Part shown: one piece after another, positions 15,961 through 24,910 of the stretch
How positions within the stretch are numbered: position 1 is the first letter of the stretch
Layout: every line of letters begins with the position of its first letter
Source: Aldehydirespirator sp965116195
GTDB taxonomy: Bacteria; Actinomycetota; Acidimicrobiia; Acidimicrobiales; Aldehydirespiratoraceae
Length of the DNA stretch: 64,000 bases
Direction: 5' to 3'
Assembly: GCA_965116195.1 (NCBI GenBank)
Contig: OZ220491.1
Location: forward strand, 1,426,001-1,490,000
The notes under the pieces: model-generated
The model's database searches: none
What the model saw: the letters and a program-made list of their open reading frames with translations, nothing else
Told to the model about the DNA's origin: nothing
Position numbers and translations under genes: made by a program

Positions 15961-17667
15961 ATGCCCACGCTGGACTTCAGAGGCAAATCGCACATATATG
16001 CGCATCACCTGTCGGTGCCCTACAGGCCCCTGGTTCCAGATATCGCCAAATCACACGGTGACAATTTCGACAAACCGGACGACAATCTCATTATCCATGG
16101 GGACAACCTGGAAGCACTGAAGGCGCTACTTCCACGTTACGCAGGCCGGGTTAACTGCATCTACATTGATCCTCCCTACAACACCGGCAATGAAGGCTGG
16201 ATTTACAATGACAAGGTCAACAGTCCATTGATGCGTGAATGGATCGCCCGGAACGGTGTAGTGGATGGCGAAGACTTGGAACGTCACGACAAATGGCTCT
16301 GCATGATGTGGCCAAGATTACAACTACTCAAACGGCTATTGGCTGACGATGGGGTTTTTTTCACTTCTATTGACGAGCATGAGGAGCATCACTACAAGAT
16401 CATACTGGATGAAATTTTCGGTGAAACTAACTTCCTGAACTCAATCTCTTGGATAAGCAATCTGAAGGGTCGCCAGCTGCGCCAGACAGGAGCTGCCCGC
16501 ACTCATGAGACTATACTTGCCTATTGTAAGGAAGTCAAGAACCTCACTTCGCCTTGGCGGCTAGATGTCGAAACAGCTACTCGGATCATGCCAAACACCT
16601 ACCAAATGGCCGAATATCATCAACACCTCGACGATAAGGGGCCATATGTAATCAAGAACCAGTTGCATAACACGAACTCCAAATTCAACGAAGAAACGGC
16701 ACCGACGCTTGTTTTCAATATACACTACCGCCCAGACCCTCTGTCCGTCAAGTTTACTGATGCGGAATCGGCAGAGCGGTTTCCCAGCTATGATTTTATC
16801 CCACCCAAAAGTAACAACGACGGAACCCATCGCTATCATGCGTGGCGCTGGAGTCGACAGAAAATACAAACCGAACTTCAGGAACTCCACTTTGAGAAGC
16901 CCGATGACAGTTGGCGCATTTTTACTAAGGTTCGTGATTTCAAGACTACACAATTCAAAGATCTCATTACGAACCTCAATGGAAACGGCGAACTCAAACA
17001 ACTCGGAATACAGTTTCCGTCACCAAAACCATGCCGCCTTCCACAGATCCTAATTGAAGTATCTTCAAAACCTGATGCAATCGTCTTGGATTCGTTCGCG
17101 GGTAGTGGAACTACAGCCCATGCTGTTCTCTCTATGAACCAAGCAGACGGTGGCAACCGTAAGTTCATCCTCGTCGAATGTGAGAGTTATGCCGATACGA
17201 TCACTGCCGAACGTGTCCGCCGGGTGATAGATGGCGTGCCGGGTGCCAAGGACAAGCGGTTACGGTCGGGACTGGGCGGCTCCTTCACCTACTGCACGCT
17301 GGGCGAACCAGTCGAAGTCGAACAGATGCTGACCGGTGAAGCGCTGCCTGCATATTCTGATCTGGCCGCCTATCTGCTCCACACATCCAGTGGAATCACG
17401 CTGCAAGAAGCCATAACACAGAATGCCGACCATCTCATCTACAGTGACTCCTCAACCAGCACGGACTACTATCTGCTATATGAGCCGGATGTAGATTGGT
17501 TACGCAGCAATGAAGCGATGCTGACGCAGGAAACTGCATCTAATATCGCTCAACACGGTAACACAGCAGTTGTGTTTGCCGCCGGAAAATACATGACTCA
17601 GCAACATCTGACATATTACAACATTGTCTTCTGTCAGATCCCTTACGAACTCTATCGCGGCAACTGA
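15961..17667 (+). CDS. mod: type III restriction-modification, modification (Mod) subunit
   Basis: A 568-residue DNA adenine-N6 methyltransferase of the beta class. The catalytic motif DPPYNTGNEG lies near residue 65 and the AdoMet-binding DSFAGSGTTAHAV near residue 380, with a target-recognition region between them. ATG 15961 follows a GGGAGG ribosome site; the frame from 15895 is rejected. In type III systems Mod gives sequence recognition and methylates one strand, alone or with Res. The res gene follows after 15 bp. Base composition is visibly less GC-rich than the flanking genes, and codons such as AAA, AAT and ATA are common, suggesting horizontal acquisition. Confidence 0.92.
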   Translation: MPTLDFRGKSHIYAHHLSVPYRPLVPDIAKSHGDNFDKPDDNLIIHGDNLEALKALLPRYAGRVNCIYIDPPYNTGNEGWIYNDKVNSPLMREWIARNGVVDGEDLERHDKWLCMMWPRLQLLKRLLADDGVFFTSIDEHEEHHYKIILDEIFGETNFLNSISWISNLKGRQLRQTGAARTHETILAYCKEVKNLTSPWRLDVETATRIMPNTYQMAEYHQHLDDKGPYVIKNQLHNTNSKFNEETAPTLVFNIHYRPDPLSVKFTDAESAERFPSYDFIPPKSNNDGTHRYHAWRWSRQKIQTELQELHFEKPDDSWRIFTKVRDFKTTQFKDLITNLNGNGELKQLGIQFPSPKPCRLPQILIEVSSKPDAIVLDSFAGSGTTAHAVLSMNQADGGNRKFILVECESYADTITAERVRRVIDGVPGAKDKRLRSGLGGSFTYCTLGEPVEVEQMLTGEALPAYSDLAAYLLHTSSGITLQEAITQNADHLIYSDSSTSTDYYLLYEPDVDWLRSNEAMLTQETASNIAQHGNTAVVFAAGKYMTQQHLTYYNIVFCQIPYELYRGN

Positions 17668-17682
17668 AGGATACCTGCAGAG

Positions 17683-20250
17683 ATGGAACTAAAAGAATAT
17701 CAGTATCAGGCTCTAACTGCATTTTCACGCTGGTTAGAGGTGCTGAACAAGGCTCGGATACGCGCGCAGAGCTTCCAGCAAATGATATCTACAGTTGATG
17801 ACGGAGAGCTCGACCTAATCCCTACTTTTCCTGAACTTGCCTGGCGTAGCCTGAGGGATGCTGAGCAACTTCCGCCTACAGCAGGCGAACATGTGGCACG
17901 AAGCGATGGCCTTGCCAGACCTATTCCCCATGTCTGCTTCAAGGTGCCGACAGGCGGGGGAAAGACACTTCTCGGCGCTGCCGCGTTGGAACGCCTGAAC
18001 CAGGGTACAGGACTTGTCCTCTGGTTTGTTCCTTCCAAGGCGATTTATGCGCAAACCAAGTCAGCACTGTGGAATCGCGAGCATCCCTATCGTCAAATGT
18101 TAGAGCGAGCCAGTGGTGGCCGGGTCAAGATGCTGGAAAAGGATGACCGTCTGACGCGAGACGATGTTGCAAGCTACTTGTGTGTCATGCTGATTTCTCT
18201 GCAGGGCGCGAACCGCAAGAACAACAAGGACTTCCTGCGCATGTTCCGCAGTTCGTCCAAGTATCCCGGGTTTTTCCCGGATGACGACGATCAAGCAGCT
18301 ATAAGCCATATGTTGGCGGAGCATCCAGATCTCGAACGATTGAATGACGAGAATGCTGAAGGCATCAGGCACAGCTTGGCCAATGTATTCAAACTGATGC
18401 AACCTGTGGTTGTGTTGGACGAGGCGCATAAGGCATACGGCGGACGCAACAAGGAAGAAGAGTTTGTCAAGGCTATCAGCCGTTTCAATCCCAGTCTGGT
18501 GCTCGAACTTTCTGCTACACCTCATCCCCAGATCAGTAACCTGCTTGTTGACATCGGGGGACAAACGCTCAAGCGTGAGCAGATGATCAAGCTACCGATA
18601 AACGTCCGTACCACAACTAACGCCGACTGGCAACAAACGCTGACGCTGGCGGTGGCAGAACTGGAGCAACTAGAGCACGATGCCGACAACTTCGCCGAGA
18701 ATGCCGGAAGATATATCAGACCCATCGCAGTTGTTCGCGTGGAGCGAACGGGCAGTAACCAACTTGATGCCGACTACATTCATGCTGAGGATGCTCGTGC
18801 GCATTTACAGCAACTCGGAGTTCCTGCCAACCAAATTGCAATCAAATCAGCGGAGGTAGACGAAATAACAGGCGTTGATCTGATGTCGCCATTTTCGCCG
18901 ATACGATGGATTATCACCAAGTCTGCTCTGATGGAGGGATGGGACTGTCCGTTCGCGTACTTGTTGGTCATTCTTGACAATACCAATTCAAAACGGGCGA
19001 TCACTCAGTTAATGGGTCGCGTGATGCGCCAACCGCATGCTCGTCGAACAGACGTTCCATCTCTAGATCAGTGCTATGTCTATTGCACGGAAACATCTGT
19101 CAGCGAAACAATGTCCCACGTCAAGGCTGGTCTGGAGCAAGAGGGACTCGGCGATCTGAGCATTGATGTCTTGGGGCAGTCGACCGAGACTCGGAACGTC
19201 AGGTTTCGCAGAAGGGCCGAGGTCGTCAACGAGAGTATTTTTCTGCCCAAGGTTCTCCATCGAGAGCCTGACGGTTGGACGGAGCTGGACTATCATCTCC
19301 ATATTGTTTCCAGCATAGATTGGAGCCTGATCCAGATGGGCAACGTTCAAAGCCTGCTGGCTGCCAACCCATCCGTACGCTACGGCACGGTTGACTTTGA
19401 TGACGAAGGCACGATGTCCGCCGAACGTGGCTACTCGGAGGTGGTGGTTGACACGTCTCCTCAACTGTCATGGTACGCACGCCGCTTGGCTGATCTGGTT
19501 CCCAACCCATGGCAGGCGGCGCGTATCGCGTGCGAGGCACTTGAGGAGTTACGTGCATCTGAACTGTCCGAGCGACAAATCTACCAAAAACGCACGGCAC
19601 TGGTTGAGTACCTGAGGTCGGATGTACAGCAGCAAATTGACGAGCAGTCAGAGCATCTCTTTCACCACAAACTGAGAAATGGGGACCTCCGCTTCTCTTT
19701 GGACACGAATCTTCCAAGACACAAACTGGCGGATGAACCCTTTGAAGTGCCGCTGCCGACCAATGTTCACGAATTGCAACCCAGCCCCGGAAGACAGTTG
19801 AAATTGTCGTTGTTTACTCCGGTGATTGAGGAGCAATTCGATTCATCTCTAGAAAGACGCTTTGCATTCTATCTGGATGAGCAGGACGCTCTGAGTTGGT
19901 GGCATCGCGTTGGTGTCCGGCAGAACAACGAATACTATTTGAAGGGCTGGAAGCCAGAGAGGATATGGCCAGACTTTATCGCAATGATAACTGAGAAGGA
20001 AGGTCGCCCGCACTTGCTGATCTTCGAGTTGAAGGGCAGCCATCTGGCCGGATCAGAAGATACGGAATATAAGGCCAAGGTACTCAAGACACTTGAAAGT
20101 GCGTTCAATTCTGAGCTAGCTTCCAGTAAAGACAATAATACAGATTACGGTTCGGTCATAGTTCGTGACGGTCCTTTGCGCGGCACATTCCAGTTGGTCT
20201 TTGAGCAACAGTCATTCGATGCAGTAGAACGTGCGCTGGAAATAACCTGA
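17683..20250 (+). CDS. res: type III restriction-modification, restriction (Res) subunit
   Basis: An 855-residue superfamily 2 helicase-nuclease. Walker A VPTGGGKTLLGAA lies near residue 88, the DEAH box (VVLDEAHKAYGG) near 245, ELSATPHP, and motif VI QLMGRVMRQP near 447. The C-terminus has PDFIAMI followed by LLIFELKGSH, fitting a PD-(D/E)xK nuclease. With Mod it cuts DNA carrying two unmethylated inverted sites. It appears intact and co-transcribed with mod. It shares mod's lower GC. The right flank is repeat-rich DNA and an IS remnant. Confidence 0.92.
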   Translation: MELKEYQYQALTAFSRWLEVLNKARIRAQSFQQMISTVDDGELDLIPTFPELAWRSLRDAEQLPPTAGEHVARSDGLARPIPHVCFKVPTGGGKTLLGAAALERLNQGTGLVLWFVPSKAIYAQTKSALWNREHPYRQMLERASGGRVKMLEKDDRLTRDDVASYLCVMLISLQGANRKNNKDFLRMFRSSSKYPGFFPDDDDQAAISHMLAEHPDLERLNDENAEGIRHSLANVFKLMQPVVVLDEAHKAYGGRNKEEEFVKAISRFNPSLVLELSATPHPQISNLLVDIGGQTLKREQMIKLPINVRTTTNADWQQTLTLAVAELEQLEHDADNFAENAGRYIRPIAVVRVERTGSNQLDADYIHAEDARAHLQQLGVPANQIAIKSAEVDEITGVDLMSPFSPIRWIITKSALMEGWDCPFAYLLVILDNTNSKRAITQLMGRVMRQPHARRTDVPSLDQCYVYCTETSVSETMSHVKAGLEQEGLGDLSIDVLGQSTETRNVRFRRRAEVVNESIFLPKVLHREPDGWTELDYHLHIVSSIDWSLIQMGNVQSLLAANPSVRYGTVDFDDEGTMSAERGYSEVVVDTSPQLSWYARRLADLVPNPWQAARIACEALEELRASELSERQIYQKRTALVEYLRSDVQQQIDEQSEHLFHHKLRNGDLRFSLDTNLPRHKLADEPFEVPLPTNVHELQPSPGRQLKLSLFTPVIEEQFDSSLERRFAFYLDEQDALSWWHRVGVRQNNEYYLKGWKPERIWPDFIAMITEKEGRPHLLIFELKGSHLAGSEDTEYKAKVLKTLESAFNSELASSKDNNTDYGSVIVRDGPLRGTFQLVFEQQSFDAVERALEIT

Positions 20251-20562
20251 GCGACGTAGACGTATGACCCCCTCTCGTGTTCCCACATGTTGCCAATTAT
20301 TGGTGGGGCGGGTTTGGTGCTCAGAGTGGATCGGTTCGCATGGGTTTCATGTTGCAGGCAGGCTCATGTGCGAGGATCAAGCATCGGGCCGTGCGCTGGC
20401 ATCACTGGCAGTAGCGGCAGTGCCGCCGGACCGGCGTTCTCAAGTTCATCGGTTCGCGTGGGTTCATGTGCATGCAGGCTCAAGTGCGAGGATCTTGTGC
20501 TGATCTTGGCGCTGGGATCAGCGGCGGTAGTGCTGCCGTGCCAGGATTGCCGTGGTGGTGGC
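20251..20562. repeat. spacer with about 125-bp diverged duplication
   Basis: ATCGGTTCGCATGGGTTTCA and the following GCAGGCTCATGTGCGAGGATC recur as ATCGGTTCGCGTGGGTTCAT and GCAGGCTCAAGTGCGAGGATC about 120-125 bp later. No gene recognised. Confidence 0.6.
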
Positions 20563-20995
20563 GGGTAACGGGTCACTGTCCCAACTTCTTCACCCCAAAG
20601 CCCGTTGCTCGTTTGAGCAACTCATGTTCCTGACGCAACCGAACGTTCTCGCGACGCAACCGGACCAACTCCTCACGCTCAGCAGAAGTCATCCCTTCAC
20701 GTTCACCACGATCAACACGCGCCTGACGAACCCAGTTCCCCAGATTCGTGGCACCAATCCCCAACGAACGAGCCACCGACGCGATACTCCGACCCTCCTC
20801 CAACACCAACGCCACCGCGTCAGCCTTGAACTCGGCGCTGAAAGACCTACGCGACCGGTCCGGTGCCAACACCGGACCCGCACGCTGCTTTTGCTGATCA
20901 CATTTCTCATGCATCACTGACATGACTACCTCCTAATTGAGGTGACCGGTTAATGTGGGGAAGCACCAGGTGACCGGTCAATGGGGGGAAGCACC
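20563..20995 (-). mobile_element. IS3-family remnant: left end, duplicated terminal repeat and orfA only
   Basis: On the minus strand, two copies of the terminal repeat (GGTGCTTCCCC... TGACCGGTCACCT, at 20941-20967 and 20968-20995) precede an AGGAGG site and orfA. Identity with the complete element at 58760-60087 stops right after the orfB start (GTGACCCGTTACC), so orfB and the right end are gone. The remnant lies 2 bp from the stop codon of the HNH gene. Confidence 0.85.
20573..20923 (-). CDS. IS3-family transposase OrfA (orphan)
   Basis: A 116-residue protein. RSFSAEFKADAVALVLEEGR and SIASVARSLGIGATNLGNW form the helix-turn-helix of IS3-type OrfA, followed by a Leu/Glu/Arg coiled coil ending LRQEHELLKRAT. 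It is close to the OrfA at 58835-59185 but has a changed tail (GFGVKKLGQ versus AVWVKELGQ). Without OrfB it cannot transpose, though it could still bind IS ends in the area. ATG 20923 follows a strong AGGAGG. Confidence 0.88.
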   Translation of the reverse strand: MSVMHEKCDQQKQRAGPVLAPDRSRRSFSAEFKADAVALVLEEGRSIASVARSLGIGATNLGNWVRQARVDRGEREGMTSAEREELVRLRRENVRLRQEHELLKRATGFGVKKLGQ

Positions 20996-20997
20996 GT

Positions 20998-23130
20998 CTA
21001 GTCGCCGTGGGCTGAGCCGTGGTCGTGGTCGGCTGATGTGAACAGGAGGGGTTGTTCGGGTGCGTGGGCGGGTCCGTGGTGGTGTGGTTGGGGTGGGTGC
21101 AGGGTGTGGTTTCCTTTGGGGTGTTTGTGGATTTGCCAGTGGTTGTGGTGGATCAGGTCGTGGCAGTCCCAGCACACCGGGATGAGGTTGTCGATTTTGG
21201 TTTCGCCGCCTTGTGCCACGGGCACGATGTGATGGATCTGACACATCGCTGGGTGTGCTGCGCAGTGGAAGCACCCGCCCCAGCGTGTCAGCAGCGACCG
21301 TCGTTGTATTTCGGAAGCAGCGCGAGCAGCGATGGCTCGCCAGATGGGCTGGCCTTTGACGGTGGACAAGATCACAGAGATCCGGGCGTTGCAGGTGAGT
21401 TTGTCCAGGACACTGGCTGGCAACCGTTCACCATCGGGTAGTTGCGCCACAAGTTCACCGGTCACAGCATCAACTTGAACAATCACACAAATATCCGCAA
21501 ACGCCCGACCCAAGGCCGGTTGAGTGTCCGCACTCGTGTGGGCTCCTGTTTCAGCACCACACTCAGCACAAGAACTCTGGCCGGAGCCGTTACCGGTACC
21601 CTCAACATCACCGTTACCGATAACTGCTCCAGTATCAGCGCTCCTCGTAGTGGGGCAAGCTGTCTGACCGTTGCCGATGACCGCTTCAGCACCGGAGCCA
21701 GCAGCGCTCCCCGCGCCAGTTTCCGCGCCTGTTTCACTGACACCGCCACCACCAAAGACCGTTGCCGCGCCAGTGCTGCTCACGCCATCGCAAGCTCTCT
21801 GACCGTTGCCGATGACCGCTTCAGAGTCGGAGTCAGCAGCACTCCCCGCGCCAGTTTCACTGACACCGCCACCACGAAAGACCGTTGCCGCGCCAGTGCT
21901 GCTCACGCTATCGCAAGCTCTCTGACCGTTGCCGATGACGGCTTCAGAGTCGGAGTCAGCAGCACTGCCCGCGCCCATTTCATCAACAACACCGTTACCG
22001 AAGACCGCTCCAGTGTCAACATCAACGCTACCGGTGCCAACGCGAGCCCTCTGAGCATTGCCGATAGCCGCCCGGGTGCCGGAGCCTGCAGCACTGCCCG
22101 CTCCTGTTTCACTGACAGTTCCGTTGTCGATAACCGTTCCCGCATCAGCGCTTCTCGTGCCGTTGCGGGGCGTTTTGTTCGGGTTGGTTGGTTCAGCAGT
22201 GCCGCCGGTCGTTCCTGTGCGAGCAGCACTTCCCGAGTCGGTGCTGGGACTTGGGCCCGTGATGGTGTTTGAGGTGAGGTTGTCCAATGCGTCAGCCATG
22301 CACTGATCGAAACTCCGCCGCCTGTCACCAGCTTTGGGGTTGCCCGTTGCTCGGCCACGATTGCTGCTACCGGACCCGCCACTGTCGGGGGTGCTGTCAC
22401 GGCCACTGCTGTCAGCCTCTTTGTGGCGCTGCCCGTTGGTCTCGTCCTGTTGTTGGTTGCCGCGTTCGTGTTGGTCTTGCTGTGCGGCGTGTTTTTTGTC
22501 GTTTTGGTACAGGCGGTTCGCTTCGGCTCGTAGCCGGTTGCCTATGCGTTTGCCGGTGAGTGGATCAAACGTGCCGTGCAACTCGACCATGCCGTTGTCG
22601 TTGTCCCAGACGCGTACACAGCGTTTGGCTCGCATGCGTTGATGATCAGCCTCGCCACCATCGTCTTGTTGTTCAGCGATCCAGCGACGGGCTTCTTTGG
22701 TGAACTGCTCAGCCCGCAACGACTCCGCCATCTTCAACAACCCGCCGTCAGCTTCAACCGCACCGGCGCTGGTGCGTTCCACCGCGTCAGCCAAGCGTTT
22801 GGCGTTGGCCAATGACACCCGACCCTGTGCTACCGCGTCTCGTACCGAAGGCACCCCGGCAATCGTTTTGGCGGTTTTGACCTGCCCACGCGCCTCACGA
22901 CGCGTCAACCCGGTTGTTTCAGCGAGTACCTCGGTGCCGCCGTCGCCATGACGCTCAGTCACAGCGACAGCCGAAGCAAGATGGGTCTGAACGGTCGCGA
23001 CCACCGCGGCGATACGTTTGGTCACTGCCAACACGTCACGCAACTCACCTGTTGAGGTGCCTCCCGCATGAGCAACGTTGAGCATCTCTTTGACAGTGGC
23101 CTCGGCCCGGCCTGCGACTTCCATCAACAT
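20998..23130 (-). CDS. DUF222 (13E12-repeat) HNH endonuclease-like protein with repeat-expanded middle
   Basis: A 710-residue protein. Residues 1-220 match DUF222 (LTRREARGQVKTAKTI, VSLANAKRLADAV, ELHGTFDPLTGKRIGNRL). The C-terminus has an HNH motif: CQIHHIVPVAQGGETKIDNL then PVCWDCHDLIHH, with Cys-x2-Cys upstream (GGCFHCAAH). Such proteins are multi-copy in actinobacteria and behave like mobile nucleases. Residues about 300-520 are a Gly/Ala/Ser-rich region with units of about 40 residues (GVSETGAGSAADSDSEAV, IGNGQRACDGVSSTGAA). The start is ATG 23130 with a weak ribosome site. IS3-type ends lie on both sides. The stop is 2 bp from an IS end. Confidence 0.85.
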   Translation of the reverse strand: MLMEVAGRAEATVKEMLNVAHAGGTSTGELRDVLAVTKRIAAVVATVQTHLASAVAVTERHGDGGTEVLAETTGLTRREARGQVKTAKTIAGVPSVRDAVAQGRVSLANAKRLADAVERTSAGAVEADGGLLKMAESLRAEQFTKEARRWIAEQQDDGGEADHQRMRAKRCVRVWDNDNGMVELHGTFDPLTGKRIGNRLRAEANRLYQNDKKHAAQQDQHERGNQQQDETNGQRHKEADSSGRDSTPDSGGSGSSNRGRATGNPKAGDRRRSFDQCMADALDNLTSNTITGPSPSTDSGSAARTGTTGGTAEPTNPNKTPRNGTRSADAGTVIDNGTVSETGAGSAAGSGTRAAIGNAQRARVGTGSVDVDTGAVFGNGVVDEMGAGSAADSDSEAVIGNGQRACDSVSSTGAATVFRGGGVSETGAGSAADSDSEAVIGNGQRACDGVSSTGAATVFGGGGVSETGAETGAGSAAGSGAEAVIGNGQTACPTTRSADTGAVIGNGDVEGTGNGSGQSSCAECGAETGAHTSADTQPALGRAFADICVIVQVDAVTGELVAQLPDGERLPASVLDKLTCNARISVILSTVKGQPIWRAIAARAASEIQRRSLLTRWGGCFHCAAHPAMCQIHHIVPVAQGGETKIDNLIPVCWDCHDLIHHNHWQIHKHPKGNHTLHPPQPHHHGPAHAPEQPLLFTSADHDHGSAHGD
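21560..22150 (-). repeat. in-frame repeats in the HNH protein
   Basis: Units of about 120-126 bp sharing GACCGTTGCCGATGACCGCTTC (plus-strand reading) and GTTTCACTGACACCGCC, at roughly 21660, 21800 and 21920, with older units further out. All preserve the coding frame of the minus-strand gene. Confidence 0.75.
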
Positions 23131-23365
23131 GACCTGTACTATATCAACCCCCTATGACATTACCCACCTGCTTACAGCATATTTCAGACAACTATAAAAT
23201 ATTCTTTACAATTTCTGTACTCCATGGACCTCCCCCACCAGCCGGGATGAAGCCAGATACCTATTGGCCGAACTCAGATCAAACGCTGAGGCTGGCTGGT
23301 TCGTTTGTTCGGTAACGGAATCGAAGATCACCGTTCCCGCCGGACGCATGATCTGCAAGACGCGC
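23131..23365 (-). promoter_or_regulatory. AT-rich upstream region of the HNH gene
   Basis: About 90 bp (23140-23225) is far more AT-rich than anything nearby, with TATAAAATATTC and TATAGTTGTC-like runs. It probably holds the promoter of the minus-strand HNH gene; exact -10/-35 boxes were not assigned. The rest is unremarkable. Confidence 0.4.
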
Positions 23366-23574
23366 ACGCTGCTTGTGCTGATCACATTTCTCATACATCA
23401 CTGACATGACTACCTCCTAAATGAGGTGACCGGTCAACGGGGGGAAGCACTCGTGCCCGCTTCGATGTGGCAGTTGGGCAGCAGAGGTGACCGGTCAATG
23501 GGGGGAAGCACTCGTGCCCGCTTCGATGTGGCAGTTGGGCAGCAGAGGTGACCGGTCAATGGGGGGGAAGCACA
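23366..23574 (-). repeat. IS3 left-end fragment and three tandem copies of the IS terminal repeat
   Basis: Minus strand: terminal-repeat copies at 23547-23574, 23485-23511 and 23424-23450, in a 61-62 bp unit with a shared 35-bp flank (GTGCCCGCTTCGATGTGGCA). The last copy continues through AGGAGGTAGTCATG and about 45 bp of orfA, then identity stops near 23370. This is an amplified IS 5' end, not a full element. Confidence 0.85.
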
Positions 23575-23639
23575 CTCGGGTCGTGTCGCTGCGACGAGTC
23601 CGGTTGCTTGAGGGCCGGGTAGGAGGATCTGGCAGACCC

Positions 23640-24674
23640 TCAGTACAGGGGAGGACGAGTCCGGTTGCTTGAGGGCCGGGTGCCTACTTGCACGGGCTGA
23701 GATGTGGTGGCGCGCTTCACCAACCGGCAGAAGGCGCACACGCCAACATCTGTTGGTGCTCCGCATGACTCACATGGTGACAATCCACTCCGCTCCCTGT
23801 TGATTGTGTCACCTTGTCTTTGCTCGCTGGAATTGCCAGGCTTTCGGAGTGCCGATGCAGGCCGCTCGCCGTCGCCGGTGTCACGGAACCGATCCGAGGC
23901 ACGCTCCAGGAACCCGAAGTAGAAGTCGTGTTTGGTGCCGGGCGACTCGGCTTCAATGTTGTTGAGTGCCGCCTTGTATGCGAGATGCTTGTTGCCCGCC
24001 GCCATTGGACACTCCTCAACGATGTAGTCAATGCCTCGCAGCAGGCAGTAGGCGGCTGTTTCACGCTCGCTGAGACGCACCAACGGTTTGACCTTGCGCG
24101 GGAAGCCGTCGCGCGCCTCCAGCACCGGAAGTTGCCTGCCCAGGTATTCGCTCTGCCAGCGGAGCGTGTTGCCGAACAAGACCGCAGCCTCGTCGTCAAG
24201 GTTGTGCCCTGTGGCCACCGCTGCGTAGCCGCCTTTGCGGGCTGCGTCGTCAAACAGATGCCGCTTTGACAGTCCACAAGCCGAACAAGCAGGGCGTCTG
24301 GAGGCACGAGCGCCGTTGGGCACATCAAAACCGTAGGTTTGCAGCAGGTCTACCGTCTGCAAACTCAGGCCCCGTTTGAGCGCGTAGCGGCGTGCGTAGT
24401 CAGTGGACTGCCGGCTGTAATCGCCGATGCCCAAGCCGATACAGAACCCGTCTGCGCTGTAGCCGAGCTCAATCAACAGATCCCAGAGAGCCAGGCTGTC
24501 CTTGCCACCCGACACGGCCACAAGCACACGGTCGTCGGGGCCCAGCATGTCGAACTGCTTGATGGCCCGGGCTACCTGGTCACGACACAAACGCAGAAAG
24601 TGCTCCCGACAGAAGTTGGCGTTGTGACGCCGCACATCAATCACCGCCGGACCCCTACAAACGCGACACTTCAT
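23640..24674 (-). CDS. ttuA: TtuA/TtcA-family tRNA 2-thiolation enzyme
   Basis: A 344-residue PP-loop thiotransferase. N-terminal zinc finger CRVCRGPAVI with NFCREHF; PP-loop VAVSGGKDS near residue 55; Cys pair ACSACGLSKR for an Fe-S cluster; ATGHNLDDEA; a C-terminal zinc finger CESCGAPT and CAFCRL. Two zinc fingers plus PP-loop is the TtuA layout, the enzyme that makes 2-thio-(methyl)uridine at tRNA position 54 with sulfur from the ubiquitin-like TtuB. A TtuB-like gene lies directly upstream (ATGA overlap). The last about 20 residues (RPSSNRTRPPLY) fall in a repeat (GTCCGGTTGCTTGAGGGCCG) and may be repeat-derived. Acting on tRNA-54 in this organism is inferred. Confidence 0.85.
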   Translation of the reverse strand: MKCRVCRGPAVIDVRRHNANFCREHFLRLCRDQVARAIKQFDMLGPDDRVLVAVSGGKDSLALWDLLIELGYSADGFCIGLGIGDYSRQSTDYARRYALKRGLSLQTVDLLQTYGFDVPNGARASRRPACSACGLSKRHLFDDAARKGGYAAVATGHNLDDEAAVLFGNTLRWQSEYLGRQLPVLEARDGFPRKVKPLVRLSERETAAYCLLRGIDYIVEECPMAAGNKHLAYKAALNNIEAESPGTKHDFYFGFLERASDRFRDTGDGERPASALRKPGNSSEQRQGDTINRERSGLSPCESCGAPTDVGVCAFCRLVKRATTSQPVQVGTRPSSNRTRPPLY

Positions 24675-24880
24675 GAGGAGTAACCTGCTCCTCCTGAGAT
24701 GACGCTGCGTACTTCGACCTCGGAATCGTCGGCCAGCATGCGGTCATTGGGCACCAGTTCGCCATCACAAACCACCAGGTGAGATTCGCGGTTGAGATCC
24801 AGACGCTCCAGCAGCACAGAAACCGTGACCGGACCGGCGACATCAACTTGCCGTGTCGGGTTGCGGAGCAACACCTTCAT
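24671..24880 (-). CDS. ThiS/MoaD/TtuB-like sulfur-carrier protein with a tail after the diglycine
   Basis: A 69-residue beta-grasp protein: MKVLLRNPTRQVDV, LLERLDLNRESHLVV, CDGELVPNDRML, then SVISGG followed by AGYSS. Sulfur carriers normally end at Gly-Gly, which is adenylated and thiocarboxylated; here five residues follow, so a protease or another maturation step would be needed. ATG 24880 has GAGGG upstream; the very long upstream frame is an artefact of the 60-bp array. Its stop overlaps ttuA (ATGA), and the GGAGGA encoding Gly-Gly is also the likely ribosome site of ttuA. Partner of TtuA by context. Confidence 0.8.
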   Translation of the reverse strand: MKVLLRNPTRQVDVAGPVTVSVLLERLDLNRESHLVVCDGELVPNDRMLADDSEVEVRSVISGGAGYSS

Positions 24881-24910
24881 CGACGCACCCTCATATGCAC
24901 ACATTGTGGC

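Noticed and set aside
20563..23574. Composite transposon carrying the HNH gene
   Set aside because: Both flanks hold only IS left ends in the same orientation, with no right ends and no intact transposase, so mobilisation as a unit is not supported.
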